Shown: positions 18,203 to 27,537 of the stretch, piece after piece
Position numbering within the stretch: the stretch's first letter is position 1
Layout: each line of letters opens with the position of its first letter
NCBI GenBank assembly: GCA_020444265.1
Contig: JAHLLH010000005.1
Location: 248,001 to 312,000, forward strand
Direction of reading: 5' to 3'
Length of the DNA stretch: 64,000 bases
Source: a bacterium
GTDB taxonomy: Bacteria; Electryoneota; Electryoneia; Electryoneales; Electryoneaceae
The notes under the pieces: model-generated
Databases searched by the model: none
Told to the model about the DNA's origin: nothing
What the model saw: the letters and a program-made list of their open reading frames with translations, nothing else
Program-made: the position numbers and the translations under genes

Positions 18203-19513
18203 TTAGAAGAACTTCTTCAGCACGTCCTGGAGGTTCGGACGACCGATTTCCTGCAGGTCGTAGCTTACACGGACGGCCGGCTTGTTGATCTTGATGACAC
18301 GACGAAGATCGATCGGAGTGCCGATGACAACGGCATCACATTCGACGGCATCGATGGTCTTCTCGAGATCCTTCATCTGCTGCTCACCATAGCCCATGGC
18401 CGGAAGCAGTTCGCCGATGTAGGGATACTTCTCGAAGGTTTCAGCGATCTTGCCGGTGACCCAGGGACGCGGGTCGACGAGCTCGTGCGCACCGAACTTC
18501 GAGGCGGCGATCACGCCGGCGCCGTAGGTCATCTCACCGTGGGTGAGGGTCGGACCGTCTTCGACGACGAGCACGTGGGCATCACGAATCACATCGGGAT
18601 CATCAACGCTGACCGGGCTGGCACCATCGATCACCACGGCGGTCGGGTTCATCATCTTGATGTTCTCACGAACCTCTTCGATCGCTTCGAGGTCGGCGGT
18701 GTCGATCTTGTTGATGACGACGACATCGGCGAGGATGAGATTGGTCTCACCCGGGTAGTAGGTCAGCTCGTGGCCCGGACGATGCGGGTCGACGACGACG
18801 ATGCTAAGGTCGGCTTTGTAGAACGACGTGTCGTTGTTGCCACCATCCCAGAGGATGACATCGGCTTCCTTCTCCGCTTCGCGAAGAATCGCTTCGTAAT
18901 CGACACCGGCGTAAACCACGCCACCAGCCATGATGTGCGGCTCATATTCTTCCATCTCTTCGATGGTGCACTCATGCTTTTTCAGGTCGTCGAGCTCGGC
19001 GAAACGCTGCACTTTCTGCTTGACGAGGTCGCCGTAAGGCATCGGGTGACGGATCGCCACGACCTTCTTGCCCTGGGCGCGAAGTGCTTCGGCGACGGCA
19101 CGGGTGGTCTGGCTCTTGCCGCAACCGGTGCGGATAGCGCAGATCGAGATGACCGGCTTGGTCGACTTGACCATGGTCTCGGTGGCCGACGGCAGAACGA
19201 AGTCCGCGCCCGCAGCGTTGACCAACGCCATTTTGTGCATCACATACTCGTAGGGAACGTCGCTGTAGGAGAAGTAGACCTGGTCGACGTTGTGCTGCTT
19301 GATCAAAGCGATGAGGTTCTCTTCGCTCTCAATCGGGATACCATTGGGGTACAGGTCGCCCGCCAGCTCGGCCGGGTACTTGCGACCGTCAATGTCCGGA
19401 ATCTGTGTCGCGGTAAAGGCTACGACTTCATAATCCTTGTTGTCGCGGAAAAGGACGTTAAAATTGTGAAAGTCACGTCCCGCGGCGCCCATAATCAGTA
19501 CACGCTTCGCCAT
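18203..19513 (-). CDS. Cyclic 2,3-diphosphoglycerate synthetase-like P-loop GTPase
   Basis: 436 residues. N-terminal dinucleotide-fold half (KRVLIMGAAGRDFHNF), then a P-loop half with AIRTGCGKSQTTRA near residue 155, LWDGGNNDTSF, VVVDPHRPGHE and an NKID-type guanine motif. This layout matches proteins annotated as cyclic 2,3-diphosphoglycerate synthetase or as GTPases; the true substrate outside methanogens is unclear. Pairing with carbamate kinase suggests a shared nucleotide- or phosphate-linked pathway. GAGGG 4 nt upstream fixes the start at 19513. Confidence 0.75.
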   Translation of the reverse strand: MAKRVLIMGAAGRDFHNFNVLFRDNKDYEVVAFTATQIPDIDGRKYPAELAGDLYPNGIPIESEENLIALIKQHNVDQVYFSYSDVPYEYVMHKMALVNAAGADFVLPSATETMVKSTKPVISICAIRTGCGKSQTTRAVAEALRAQGKKVVAIRHPMPYGDLVKQKVQRFAELDDLKKHECTIEEMEEYEPHIMAGGVVYAGVDYEAILREAEKEADVILWDGGNNDTSFYKADLSIVVVDPHRPGHELTYYPGETNLILADVVVINKIDTADLEAIEEVRENIKMMNPTAVVIDGASPVSVDDPDVIRDAHVLVVEDGPTLTHGEMTYGAGVIAASKFGAHELVDPRPWVTGKIAETFEKYPYIGELLPAMGYGEQQMKDLEKTIDAVECDAVVIGTPIDLRRVIKINKPAVRVSYDLQEIGRPNLQDVLKKFF

Positions 19514-19869
19514 GCTACCCTCTTCGTTTTGCTGCCAACTTCCTGCGAGCTCAACCCATGACAGGGAGAAAAAAAGGGAGCGCAAATTGCCGCTCCACCC
19601 ATGTCAACACCGGGTACGGACTCCCTGAATCGCATGCTGCCAGACAGGGACCTCGGAGAACGTCCGCGTTTCCCCCGGTGAAGGGTTGTGCCTTTCCGGT
19701 GGGACCAATATACTTTTTGTCACAAAATGAGTCAACTGGAGGAATTCTGTGGCTCCCTCACCCGCTGGAAACACAATCCAAACAGAGGATTAGGCCACCT
19801 GAATAAAAAACAGACTTTGTGCGATACCGCACGAAGTTGGAGGTGTGTCTGATTCTGGTTCACTGGGTC
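19514..19869. other. Intergenic region holding a promoter and long leader
   Basis: Contains the minus-strand promoter at 19707-19735 and the long leader of the cDPGS-like gene. No gene is seen. The part from 19740 to 19869 shows nothing recognisable. Confidence 0.4.
19707..19735 (-). promoter_or_regulatory. Sigma-70-type promoter for the cDPGS-like/arcC unit
   Basis: On the minus strand TTGACT (19735-19730) and TATATT (19712-19707) are separated by exactly 17 nt. This would give a 5' leader of roughly 185 nt before the start at 19513. Confidence 0.6.
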
Positions 19870-22458
19870 TCAGCGACTCCCTGCGACGACCAGCGTACCC
19901 TTGATTGTTGCACGACCCGGTTCATTTTCAAGCGTCGCAAGGTAGACATACATGCCCGTTTTCAAGCGGGGCACATGCAACCCACGACGGCCATCCCAGA
20001 TGTAAGGCACCCCTGTCTGGACCCATTTGTTTTCCAGCAGCATCCCCACTTCCCTGCCGCGAACGTCAAAAAGGATCAGGGTCACCCGTCCCCCACCATC
20101 CGGAATCGTGAAGAAAAACTCCATCAGGTCCTCATACCCATCGCCATCCGGGCTGAATGGATTGGGCGACAAGGTGAGCGAAAAGTCGCTCCCCTCCGGA
20201 CCCGTTGGGGGTGTCCAGTTGTTCGCCTCACCGGGTGATCCACCTTCCTCGGAACTGCTGATGTTCCAGTGCGATTCAGAGATGAGCGACTGCCCGGGGC
20301 GAGAGGTACCGAAACCGATGGAGTCGAGGAGGGAGCCGGTGGGATCGAGTAGACGGATGGCATCACCGCTGTCATTCAGTTTCGCCCAGCTTTCGCAAGC
20401 AAAGACGATTGCAGGATCGACATCGGGCCAACGGACGAGAAAAGCGTCTCGTTCTTCTGCAAGGACCAGGTACTCGTCAAATAGTCTCAGAGTGTCGGGT
20501 TGGCTGATCAGGGTTCTGTTACCCGCTGCATCCTCAAGTTGCCAACCATCAACGTTTACCCCCTGGTGGTAGCTGCTGATCAGCTCGACCCATTCACCCC
20601 CACTCTGCGCACCAGGATTGGCCATCACCTCATTGACACGTAGTCCCCCTCCATAATACCAGGGGATGTAGAGTTCTCCAACCCGCAGGTTGTTCCCCTC
20701 ATCCTGATCCTCAACCTGTAGCTCAGCGGTAAATCGAATCGCACCGAAAGAACCATGCCAATATTCGACCGAAACAGTATCGGAGCCGTTCGCTGGCGGG
20801 AGCGGAATCTCTACAAATTCTACATGTTCACTCTGTTCTTCGGGCGGCAGACCGATCATCGACCAGGAGAGACGAACCTGCACTCGTTCAATGTCGCTGG
20901 GAATCGAGTTGTGGCGAACTCGAGCGTAAAGGAAGGGAACATCGTAACCGCCTGACATCTCGCGAGAATCACCCTGTTTCGCAACGGCCTCATACCCTCG
21001 ACCCATTTCCCACCAGAGGGAATCAATACTCAAGTCAACCATTGTATCTCGTGGCGCTTCAGGAATGCCGGGAGTTCCTCCTGCTTCGGCGGTCGAAAGT
21101 GACCAGCCATCGACTCCGGCCGGACCATCAAGATCATCGCGCACCCAGCTACGTCCCCGGATTGCCGGACCATACTCGATGCTGTCTATCACTCGTCCAG
21201 TCGGATCAACCAGATAAAGGCTGTCGCCATTGTTGTTGAGTGAGGGGAAGGGTGTCTGGACAAGGACGCTGTAAGAGTCGATTGTGTCCCACTCCTCGAT
21301 TTTCTCGTCATTGGCAAGGACAAATCGTCTTTCGGTGCCATACGTGCTATGCAGGTATCGCTGGGACGATGAATCGATTTGCATCGTGATCCCCTGAGCA
21401 TCCCGCAGGGACCAGCCTTTCAGCTCAATATTCCGAGTCGAATCGGGATTCTCTGCTGCAGGATAACGGTTGGCCAGTTCAACCCACTCAGCGATGTGTT
21501 CTGTTCCTGGATCGGCCATAATCTCGGCAATGCGAACGGACCCTTCCGGGTAGGCCAGCCAGTAGTCGACCGAGCGTTGATTATTATCATAGTTTTGATC
21601 ACCGCTGAAGAACACGTTTACAGCAATGCTCCATTTTCCACTGTCATCAAGGTCAAGATTCTGTTCCACCCATAGTGTGTCACCCGACGATAGAGTATCC
21701 CGTTGAGACATCACTAATCTCTCGTCACGCGTATAGTATCTGTCGTGGTAGCGATGGTAGAGAGTCAGCTCCATCCTGTAGTCGCATTCCATACGTCCAC
21801 GATTCCTGACACGGAAACGTGCGGAATAGATACCTTGTTCACCGGGCGGTGGGGTTATGATGAGGGTATCAACTGCAACATCATAATCAGGCAGGCCAAC
21901 CGTATTGAATATTCCGGGCGATCCCCCCGCTTCTGAGAACGCCCAATTGCCATCCCCTTCACCTCCTGCCAGATCAATACGCTCTTCGCTGCTGCCTCCC
22001 GGGGCACCAGGCTGGTAGGTTCGGCTCGACTCAACAAGCTGGGACGGATTCCGCAGGGTAATTGTCTCGCTGTTTGAATTGCCCAATCCACCCGAACCAA
22101 GGGCCGCATCTTCAACGGTGAGCAGCAACGTATACCACGGCATCACCTCATCATACCAGAGCGAATCCTGGTCCCAATAGTCGGGGTCGAGGATGACTGC
22201 ATAGTCCTCGGCATCCAGGTAAAAAGTCGATCCATCCCCGTTGTATCGAACCAGTTCATCCGTCCCGGTTCCATCGCTGATGGTGTAGCCGTTCAGCGGC
22301 ATCCTTTCCGGTCCGGTGTTGTAGAGTTCGATGTACTCGTTCGCACTCTCAGGCCCGGAGGGGTTGTACATGATTTCGGTGATGATGATGTCGGCGAAAG
22401 CGTCAGAGCGGAAGAATAGAAGAAGTAAGAAAGCGAAAAGACGAGGCAGCTGGTTCAT
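19870..22458 (-). CDS. Secreted protein with three lamin-tail domains and FlgD-like sorting tail
   Basis: 862 residues. Signal peptide ends near SDAFAD. Three lamin-tail domains are recognisable by repeated openings: IIITEIMYNPSG...EYIELYN, VRIAEIMADPG...EWVELAN, LRVNEVMANPG...EWVELIS. CARDB-like beta-sandwich segments lie between them (VRNRGRMECDY). The tail LSPNPFSPDGDGYED...GMYVYLATLE is the gliding/T9SS-type variant of the sorting domain. Probably cell-surface and structural. ATG 22458 is chosen because AGGA lies 8-9 nt upstream and the signal peptide follows directly. Confidence 0.85.
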   Translation of the reverse strand: MNQLPRLFAFLLLLFFRSDAFADIIITEIMYNPSGPESANEYIELYNTGPERMPLNGYTISDGTGTDELVRYNGDGSTFYLDAEDYAVILDPDYWDQDSLWYDEVMPWYTLLLTVEDAALGSGGLGNSNSETITLRNPSQLVESSRTYQPGAPGGSSEERIDLAGGEGDGNWAFSEAGGSPGIFNTVGLPDYDVAVDTLIITPPPGEQGIYSARFRVRNRGRMECDYRMELTLYHRYHDRYYTRDERLVMSQRDTLSSGDTLWVEQNLDLDDSGKWSIAVNVFFSGDQNYDNNQRSVDYWLAYPEGSVRIAEIMADPGTEHIAEWVELANRYPAAENPDSTRNIELKGWSLRDAQGITMQIDSSSQRYLHSTYGTERRFVLANDEKIEEWDTIDSYSVLVQTPFPSLNNNGDSLYLVDPTGRVIDSIEYGPAIRGRSWVRDDLDGPAGVDGWSLSTAEAGGTPGIPEAPRDTMVDLSIDSLWWEMGRGYEAVAKQGDSREMSGGYDVPFLYARVRHNSIPSDIERVQVRLSWSMIGLPPEEQSEHVEFVEIPLPPANGSDTVSVEYWHGSFGAIRFTAELQVEDQDEGNNLRVGELYIPWYYGGGLRVNEVMANPGAQSGGEWVELISSYHQGVNVDGWQLEDAAGNRTLISQPDTLRLFDEYLVLAEERDAFLVRWPDVDPAIVFACESWAKLNDSGDAIRLLDPTGSLLDSIGFGTSRPGQSLISESHWNISSSEEGGSPGEANNWTPPTGPEGSDFSLTLSPNPFSPDGDGYEDLMEFFFTIPDGGGRVTLILFDVRGREVGMLLENKWVQTGVPYIWDGRRGLHVPRLKTGMYVYLATLENEPGRATIKGTLVVAGSR

Positions 22459-22487
22459 TGCATCAGTCCTGCAGGTCATGGTTTCAT

Positions 22488-22766
22488 TTATTCTTCTGGC
22501 TTCAAAGTAACCAATGTCGCCCCCCATCCGCTTGCATCTCCCTGAGCCAGACGGTAGTCCGTCACATCGGACCGCCGCTCCAGGATCGCATGGACCGTCT
22601 CACGCAGCACACCGATGCCCTTCCCATGGATGATACGGACCTCGAGGATGCCCTTTTCACGACAGAGATCAAGGTAGTCCGGCACCAGCTCCTTCACTTC
22701 GCGCGGGTGGAACTGGTGCAGGTCGAGGGTGCCATCTATGGGGTACTCGACGGGCTGATCGGACAT
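22488..22766 (-). CDS. Smr-domain protein
   Basis: 92 residues, a free-standing Smr domain: LDLHQFHPREV near the N-terminus and the RIIHGKGIGVLR motif near residue 50. Smr domains of MutS2 and related proteins are nucleases or nucleic-acid binders; here no MutS-like part is present. Its 3' end is 29 bp from the start of the lamin-tail gene, same strand. The start at 22766 follows the domain boundary; the ribosome binding site is weak. Confidence 0.85.
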   Translation of the reverse strand: MSDQPVEYPIDGTLDLHQFHPREVKELVPDYLDLCREKGILEVRIIHGKGIGVLRETVHAILERRSDVTDYRLAQGDASGWGATLVTLKPEE

Positions 22767-23107
22767 CGGTGGAATCCAGGTCGATTGACGGTATGGTGTT
22801 GAGCAAATGGTCACCGGCGCTGTGCAGCTATGCACGCTTAGGTAATGGGCATGCAAGCCACTTCATTGGTTGTTCAAGTGTCGCTGCGAGGAGCGAAGCG
22901 ACGAAGCAGTCTCGAATCACTCAACTGTTGGTGGCTGCGCGCAAGCGCGCTATGAAACACGGTGAGTGATACGAGATTGCTTCACCCCGCTGATGCGGGA
23001 TTCGCAACGACAAATTCTGGCGATCACACGTTCGGTCAAATCTCCCGACCTGACCGATAACCGCCATGTCGGGAGACCTGGCGGAACAAGCCACACAACT
23101 CAACCCA
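22767..23107. other. Intergenic region containing repeat copy 1
   Basis: Holds the 134-bp repeat at 22879-23012 and a 9-bp inverted repeat TCTCCCGAC/GTCGGGAGA (23041-23049 and 23068-23076). No gene is evident. Confidence 0.5.
22879..23012 (+). repeat. 134-bp structured intergenic repeat, copy 1
   Basis: Begins TGTCGCTGCGAGG and ends TTCGCAACGACA. The two ends pair, a second arm pair (GAAGCAGTCTCGAATCACTC with GAGTGATACGAGATTGCTTC) lies inside, and two small hairpins (GCGCGCAAGCGCGC and CCCGCTGATGCGGG) project from it. Copies 2 and 3 at 35688 and 36919 have exactly the same length and orientation. It belongs to the widespread type of repeat whose chance translation reads RSEATKQS. Confidence 0.88.
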
Positions 23108-24136
23108 CTATCCAGCTGGTGGGGACAACACCAGCTCGACAAACCTCTGCATCAAGGCGTCAAAATTCAATCCCTCTGCATTGGCTGCCATGGGTACCAG
23201 GGAGAGGTCGGTCATGCCCGGAATGGTGTTCACCTCGAGGAAAACCAGGTGGCCTTCCGGGGTTAAGCGCCAATCGACCCGTCCGTAATGCCGGCACTTC
23301 AACTCGCGAAAGATTTGCAGTGAGAGCTCACGTGCCTTCATCGAGACTGATTCGTCCACCGGGGCCGGGCAGAGGTACTCGGTCTCGCCCTTCGTGTACT
23401 TGCGGGTGTAGTCGTACAAACCGGTCTTGGGACGAATTTCGATCAGCGGGTAAGACTGGTCATCAACCACAGCTACCGTCAGTTCACGTCCCTCGATAAA
23501 CCGTTCAAACAGCGCACCATCCCCCTCACGGTGAATCGCCTCGACCGCCTGGCGGAAAGGATCACGTTCCTCGACAATCGCCAGGCCAACTGTTGAGCCA
23601 CCGTGATTCGGTTTCACAACGACTGGCAGGCCAACCTTGCTTTCGCAGTAGTCGAAAGCGGCATCGATATCGTCACCCGGATGGAGATTCTGCCCCTTGG
23701 CGATGGTGAGGCCCATTTTGCGTGCGAGGTCACGTGAAATCTCTTTGTCCATGCAGAGGGATGAAGCGAGTACCCCACTACCGAGGTAGGGAATATTCAG
23801 AACATCTAGCAGCGCCTGCAGGTGGCCATCCTCCCCCCAGCCTCCGTGCAGCATCGGAATGACACCATCCACCTTGGAATGGGCGATGGTAGCGACCAGG
23901 GTGGTCCAACCATCGCGATCCAGCTTGGCGAGTTGCTGTTCCTCAGGCGGTGCGATGCCGACGGATCCATCGAGTAGCGGCTGATCACCCGGCACGAGGA
24001 TCCCGGGCTGTGCGGTGTCAATCTTGAGGACATCGTGCCCCCCGCGAAGCAGGCCGCGTGCAACCGCATCTCCGCTGGCCAACGACACCCGCCGTTCGCC
24101 ATTCTCGCCACCACAGACAACCAGCATCCGCGCCAT
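23108..24136 (-). CDS. ddl: D-alanine--D-alanine ligase
   Basis: 342 residues. ATP-grasp enzyme making D-Ala-D-Ala for peptidoglycan precursors in the cytoplasm. Key motifs: HGGWGEDG, CMDKEISRDLA, VVVKPNHGGSTVGL (ATP loop), GRVDWRL, and EVNTIPGMT with the Mg ligands. Slightly longer than E. coli DdlB. Not located in a dcw cluster; neighbours are an Smr protein and a SpoIIE-type phosphatase. Confidence 0.95.
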   Translation of the reverse strand: MARMLVVCGGENGERRVSLASGDAVARGLLRGGHDVLKIDTAQPGILVPGDQPLLDGSVGIAPPEEQQLAKLDRDGWTTLVATIAHSKVDGVIPMLHGGWGEDGHLQALLDVLNIPYLGSGVLASSLCMDKEISRDLARKMGLTIAKGQNLHPGDDIDAAFDYCESKVGLPVVVKPNHGGSTVGLAIVEERDPFRQAVEAIHREGDGALFERFIEGRELTVAVVDDQSYPLIEIRPKTGLYDYTRKYTKGETEYLCPAPVDESVSMKARELSLQIFRELKCRHYGRVDWRLTPEGHLVFLEVNTIPGMTDLSLVPMAANAEGLNFDALMQRFVELVLSPPAG

Positions 24137-24210
24137 ACAGCTTCCTTTCTTACGATCCCCTATTCGGTCCGACCACCAGACCTGACCGACTCTTCCACAG
24201 ATCGGATCAA

Positions 24211-26925
24211 CTACAACGTCCGCACTACGAGGAGCGTCAGATCATCCTGCGCGGCACGCTCATCCCCAGCATATTCACGGACCGTCTCAAAGATACGATC
24301 AATCCCGGTCCAGTCATTCTCATGATGGGTCCGGATGCACTCAAGCAGACGGTCTCGACCAAACTCGACCTCATCTTCATTCATCGCTTCCGTCAATCCG
24401 TCCGAGTTGCAGACAATCAGGTCGCCCGGTTCCAGCTCGAATCGTCCCGCCTGGTAGCTGACATCAGTCATCACCCCGAGCAGCATACCACCTTCCTCGA
24501 GATCATACACCTCCCCATCCCGGATCAGGGCGGGGAGATCATGGCCGGCATTGACATACGTCAGCACTCGTTTCTCGAGATCAATCACCCCCACGAAGAA
24601 GGTGATGAACATTTCCGGCGTTGAATTGCGATAAATCTGACGGTTCAGCTCACCGACAACTGTTTCCAACGGGATGTCCTGCGAGCTCAACACATGCAAG
24701 TTTGCCTGGAGGTTGCTCATCAGGATTGCCGCCCCCACTCCCTTGCCCGACACATCGCCAAGCGCGAAGAGGGTCTTGTTTTTGCCGAGGTCGATGACAT
24801 CGTAGTAGTCACCACCCACCTCCAGCGCCGGAACAGAGCGAGCATCGATTTCAAAACCGTCCGGCTGTGGAATCACCGCCGGTAGCAGACGAACCTGAAT
24901 TTCTCGAGCAATCTGGACTTCTCGCTCCAGCCGCTCCTTCTCCGCCACCTCGATCATCATACGGCGCAGATCCGTCGTCATCTGGTTGAAGCTGGAGGCC
25001 AGATCGCCGAGCTCATCCCGGTTTTTTACATCGATCGAAACAGCGAGATTGCCCTTTCGCAGTTGTTCGGTCCCGTTACGCAGGGCCGCGACAGACGAGG
25101 TGATGGTCCGGTTGATCCCGAAGCCAAGGACTGTGCTGAAAAGAACCGCCAACAGGAAAAGAGCGGCCAACACCCCGATCACAAAGAGGGTAATCCGGTT
25201 CAATCCCTGAGGAGCATACAGCGATTTGACGAGATCATTCAGTGAGGTGCGAACACTTACCTGCCCGGACATCTGCTCAAAGTCCGCCGTCGGCGACGGC
25301 CACACCTGAAGCTCACTCACCCCATGGTAGAGGCTGCGTTTGTAAAATGGTACACCCAGGCTGGTATCGGCGGCACTGAACGTTCGGATCGTTTCCGTGT
25401 CACGCCACCGTCGATCAACATTTCGTCCGGATCGAATCCGGATCGATGTGCCATCACTTTCTGCCAACCCGGCCGAAACTCCAGCCGCAAGCTCACTGTA
25501 GGGTGCCACAGAAATATCTGTCCCAACAACCTGCTTGTACCGTTCGAGGGTATGATGATTGAGGGGACGCAGGGCGACGGCGACAATCCTTGAACCAGCT
25601 CGTTTACTTACTGCCGCAGCAAATGCGGACCGTCCCTTGCCAATCGGTAGAATGCCATGATGACGAAGAGAGCTGTCCGTCCATCCCGGGAACAACGGCA
25701 GGGTGTCTGGCAGGCTCCAGGTAGCTCGTTTATCCGCAACTTTTACCCATACTTCTCGACCCTCCAGTGGGCGGGTCAAGGAATCGAGACGGCTGCTGAG
25801 CAGCGCCTCCTCCGGCATGGTCGCGAGGGGATTCATATCGCCAAAATCGACGTCAGATCGTCCACTCGAGGGGGTCGTCCGCGGGGGCGGTGGGATCGTC
25901 CCTGAACGGGGTGTCGTACCCGGTTGAAGCCGCATGTAAACCGCTTCCGCCACACTGTCAGCGGGGGCGTACGCCTCGATCCTGCCCTGATCGAGCCGAT
26001 CCTCGAGTTGAACGAGGTCATCATAGATCAAGCTGCGCACCGCGTGGGCACGCATCGTACCGATACCGAGATAGACTGTGACGGTCACCAGCGCCAACAG
26101 CAGCAGCGCCGGGATGAGGGTGCTGAAGACATAGGTCAACATCAGCTTCAGCCAAATCGGGACACGCAGGCCGAATGTTCCAGTGAAGAGATTGACCACC
26201 AGCCTGACAGGCAACAGGAGCCAGAACAGGTTAAAATTGACGGCAAGGATATTGAAGAGAGGGCTGGTAATCAGTTCGTTCGGATCGGCGAGTGCCATAC
26301 CGGCAGGAGCGATATCCTGGGTTAAGGCGACCTCGATATCGGCACTAAAAAGCATGGCCGCGATAGGTGTCAGCATCACGAGGCCGAGGACCCACCAGCC
26401 CCACTTTCCACTGACTTCATCAACCCAACGGGTTGGCACTACAAATAAAACGATATAAAGAGCAACAACCACCACGATGCCAGTGGGTGCATCGAGCAGA
26501 GCCAACGCGAGAGTGAGGATCAGGGCAATAACCACTCGTCTGCGCCGTCGCACCCACCACCCTCCACCGAGACGGATAACACTCAGGGCACTCCAGGCGA
26601 GGGCTGTGCTGGTCAGTACACGAAACAACAATAGCCAGCCCGCCCGACCGGTGATGATCAGGTCGAGGGCTACCAGCTCAGCGAGGAACTGACCGGCTGT
26701 AGTAGCGATAATGAAGAAGAAGGGGCCGAGTGCGAAGCGGCCCAGTTCACCACGTGTGGTTGCAGGGGGCGGTATGCGCGAAAACAACGCGAGCGCTACC
26801 CCAAAGGAGAACAGATCAAACAGCAGGCGGGCGAAGGAAGAAGTATAGGCGTGGCCAAACAGCTGCACCGCGAGCAAGGCTCCCGTTAGCACAGCGATGG
26901 CGGTGACAACACGCCGGGAACCCAT
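24211..26925 (-). CDS. Multi-TM HAMP-SpoIIE (PP2C) phosphatase, RsbU type
   Basis: About 904 residues. Eight or nine N-terminal hydrophobic segments (to ~residue 280), an extracytoplasmic region (~residues 300-570), another membrane helix, a HAMP domain (VAALRNGTEQLRKGNL), a short coiled coil, then a C-terminal SpoIIE phosphatase with EVGGDYYDVIDL, GDVSGKGVGAA, GGMLLGV and CNSDGLTEAMN. It would dephosphorylate an anti-sigma-factor antagonist in a partner-switching pathway; no STAS or anti-sigma gene lies nearby. ATG 26925 has GGAGG 6 nt upstream, so the longer frame to 26955 is not favoured. Confidence 0.9.
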   Translation of the reverse strand: MGSRRVVTAIAVLTGALLAVQLFGHAYTSSFARLLFDLFSFGVALALFSRIPPPATTRGELGRFALGPFFFIIATTAGQFLAELVALDLIITGRAGWLLLFRVLTSTALAWSALSVIRLGGGWWVRRRRRVVIALILTLALALLDAPTGIVVVVALYIVLFVVPTRWVDEVSGKWGWWVLGLVMLTPIAAMLFSADIEVALTQDIAPAGMALADPNELITSPLFNILAVNFNLFWLLLPVRLVVNLFTGTFGLRVPIWLKLMLTYVFSTLIPALLLLALVTVTVYLGIGTMRAHAVRSLIYDDLVQLEDRLDQGRIEAYAPADSVAEAVYMRLQPGTTPRSGTIPPPPRTTPSSGRSDVDFGDMNPLATMPEEALLSSRLDSLTRPLEGREVWVKVADKRATWSLPDTLPLFPGWTDSSLRHHGILPIGKGRSAFAAAVSKRAGSRIVAVALRPLNHHTLERYKQVVGTDISVAPYSELAAGVSAGLAESDGTSIRIRSGRNVDRRWRDTETIRTFSAADTSLGVPFYKRSLYHGVSELQVWPSPTADFEQMSGQVSVRTSLNDLVKSLYAPQGLNRITLFVIGVLAALFLLAVLFSTVLGFGINRTITSSVAALRNGTEQLRKGNLAVSIDVKNRDELGDLASSFNQMTTDLRRMMIEVAEKERLEREVQIAREIQVRLLPAVIPQPDGFEIDARSVPALEVGGDYYDVIDLGKNKTLFALGDVSGKGVGAAILMSNLQANLHVLSSQDIPLETVVGELNRQIYRNSTPEMFITFFVGVIDLEKRVLTYVNAGHDLPALIRDGEVYDLEEGGMLLGVMTDVSYQAGRFELEPGDLIVCNSDGLTEAMNEDEVEFGRDRLLECIRTHHENDWTGIDRIFETVREYAGDERAAQDDLTLLVVRTL

Positions 26926-27006
26926 CCGCATCCTCCAGGAATCGACTAACGTCATCTCTTCAAATGATTGAAAGGATGATCACAATGATTGGTACGCTGC
27001 AAGCTG

Positions 27007-27486
27007 TCAGCGATCCCCCGCTTCGATCAGCATCATTACTCTCGCCTCGATGCCTTCGCCACGTCCCGCCGGACCCAACCCCTCCGGGCTGCGTTCCTTG
27101 ATGGAAACGTTGATCGGCGAAATATCGAGAGCATCTGCGATGTTCCGGCGCATCTTGTCGAGGTAACGTGAAATCCTGGGACGATGGATCAGCAGGGTCG
27201 CGTCGAGGTTGATCACTCCATAATCAATCTCGCTGGCCCGTTTCCCGACACGTGACAACTCGTGCAACGCGTCAATGTCCTCCTCGTCCGAATCGATTGG
27301 GGGAACTGGACCCGGGTCGCAGAAGGCGCAGGCACCCAGGTAGGCATCGATTACGGCACGGACCAGTACATCACCCCTGCCCGGACCGTCCAAACCACGT
27401 TCAAAAGGAACTTCAACTCCACCAAGGACAAGCGTCTTTCCATCCACGAGACGGAGCATGTCCACACCATATCCAACACGAAGCAT
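27007..27486 (-). CDS. IspF-like protein lacking metal-ligand histidines
   Basis: 159 residues, the normal IspF length, with clear end-to-end similarity: VGYGVDM, LGGVEVPFERGL, GDVLVRAVIDAYLGA, and GRGEGIEARV at the C-terminus. In MEcPP synthase the metal is held by Asp8, His10 and His42 (E. coli numbering). Here Asp9 is kept but the histidines are Leu11 and Arg43, and the substrate-site His34 is Pro35. It is therefore unlikely to make MEcPP. AGGGA 6-7 nt before ATG 27486 supports this start; an ATG abutting the HAD stop codon (27537) is the alternative. Third gene of an SDR-HAD-IspF-like operon. Confidence 0.8.
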   Translation of the reverse strand: MLRVGYGVDMLRLVDGKTLVLGGVEVPFERGLDGPGRGDVLVRAVIDAYLGACAFCDPGPVPPIDSDEEDIDALHELSRVGKRASEIDYGVINLDATLLIHRPRISRYLDKMRRNIADALDISPINVSIKERSPEGLGPAGRGEGIEARVMMLIEAGDR

Positions 27487-27537
27487 GTGGCTTCCCTGTT
27501 CAGCGTGTAGCGGGAAAAAGGTACTCCCGCGAAACAT

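Noticed and set aside
18485-19561. 358-codon plus-strand open frame
   Set aside because: Antisense to the cDPGS-like gene. Rich in repetitive Asp/Val/Gly runs typical of a shadow frame.
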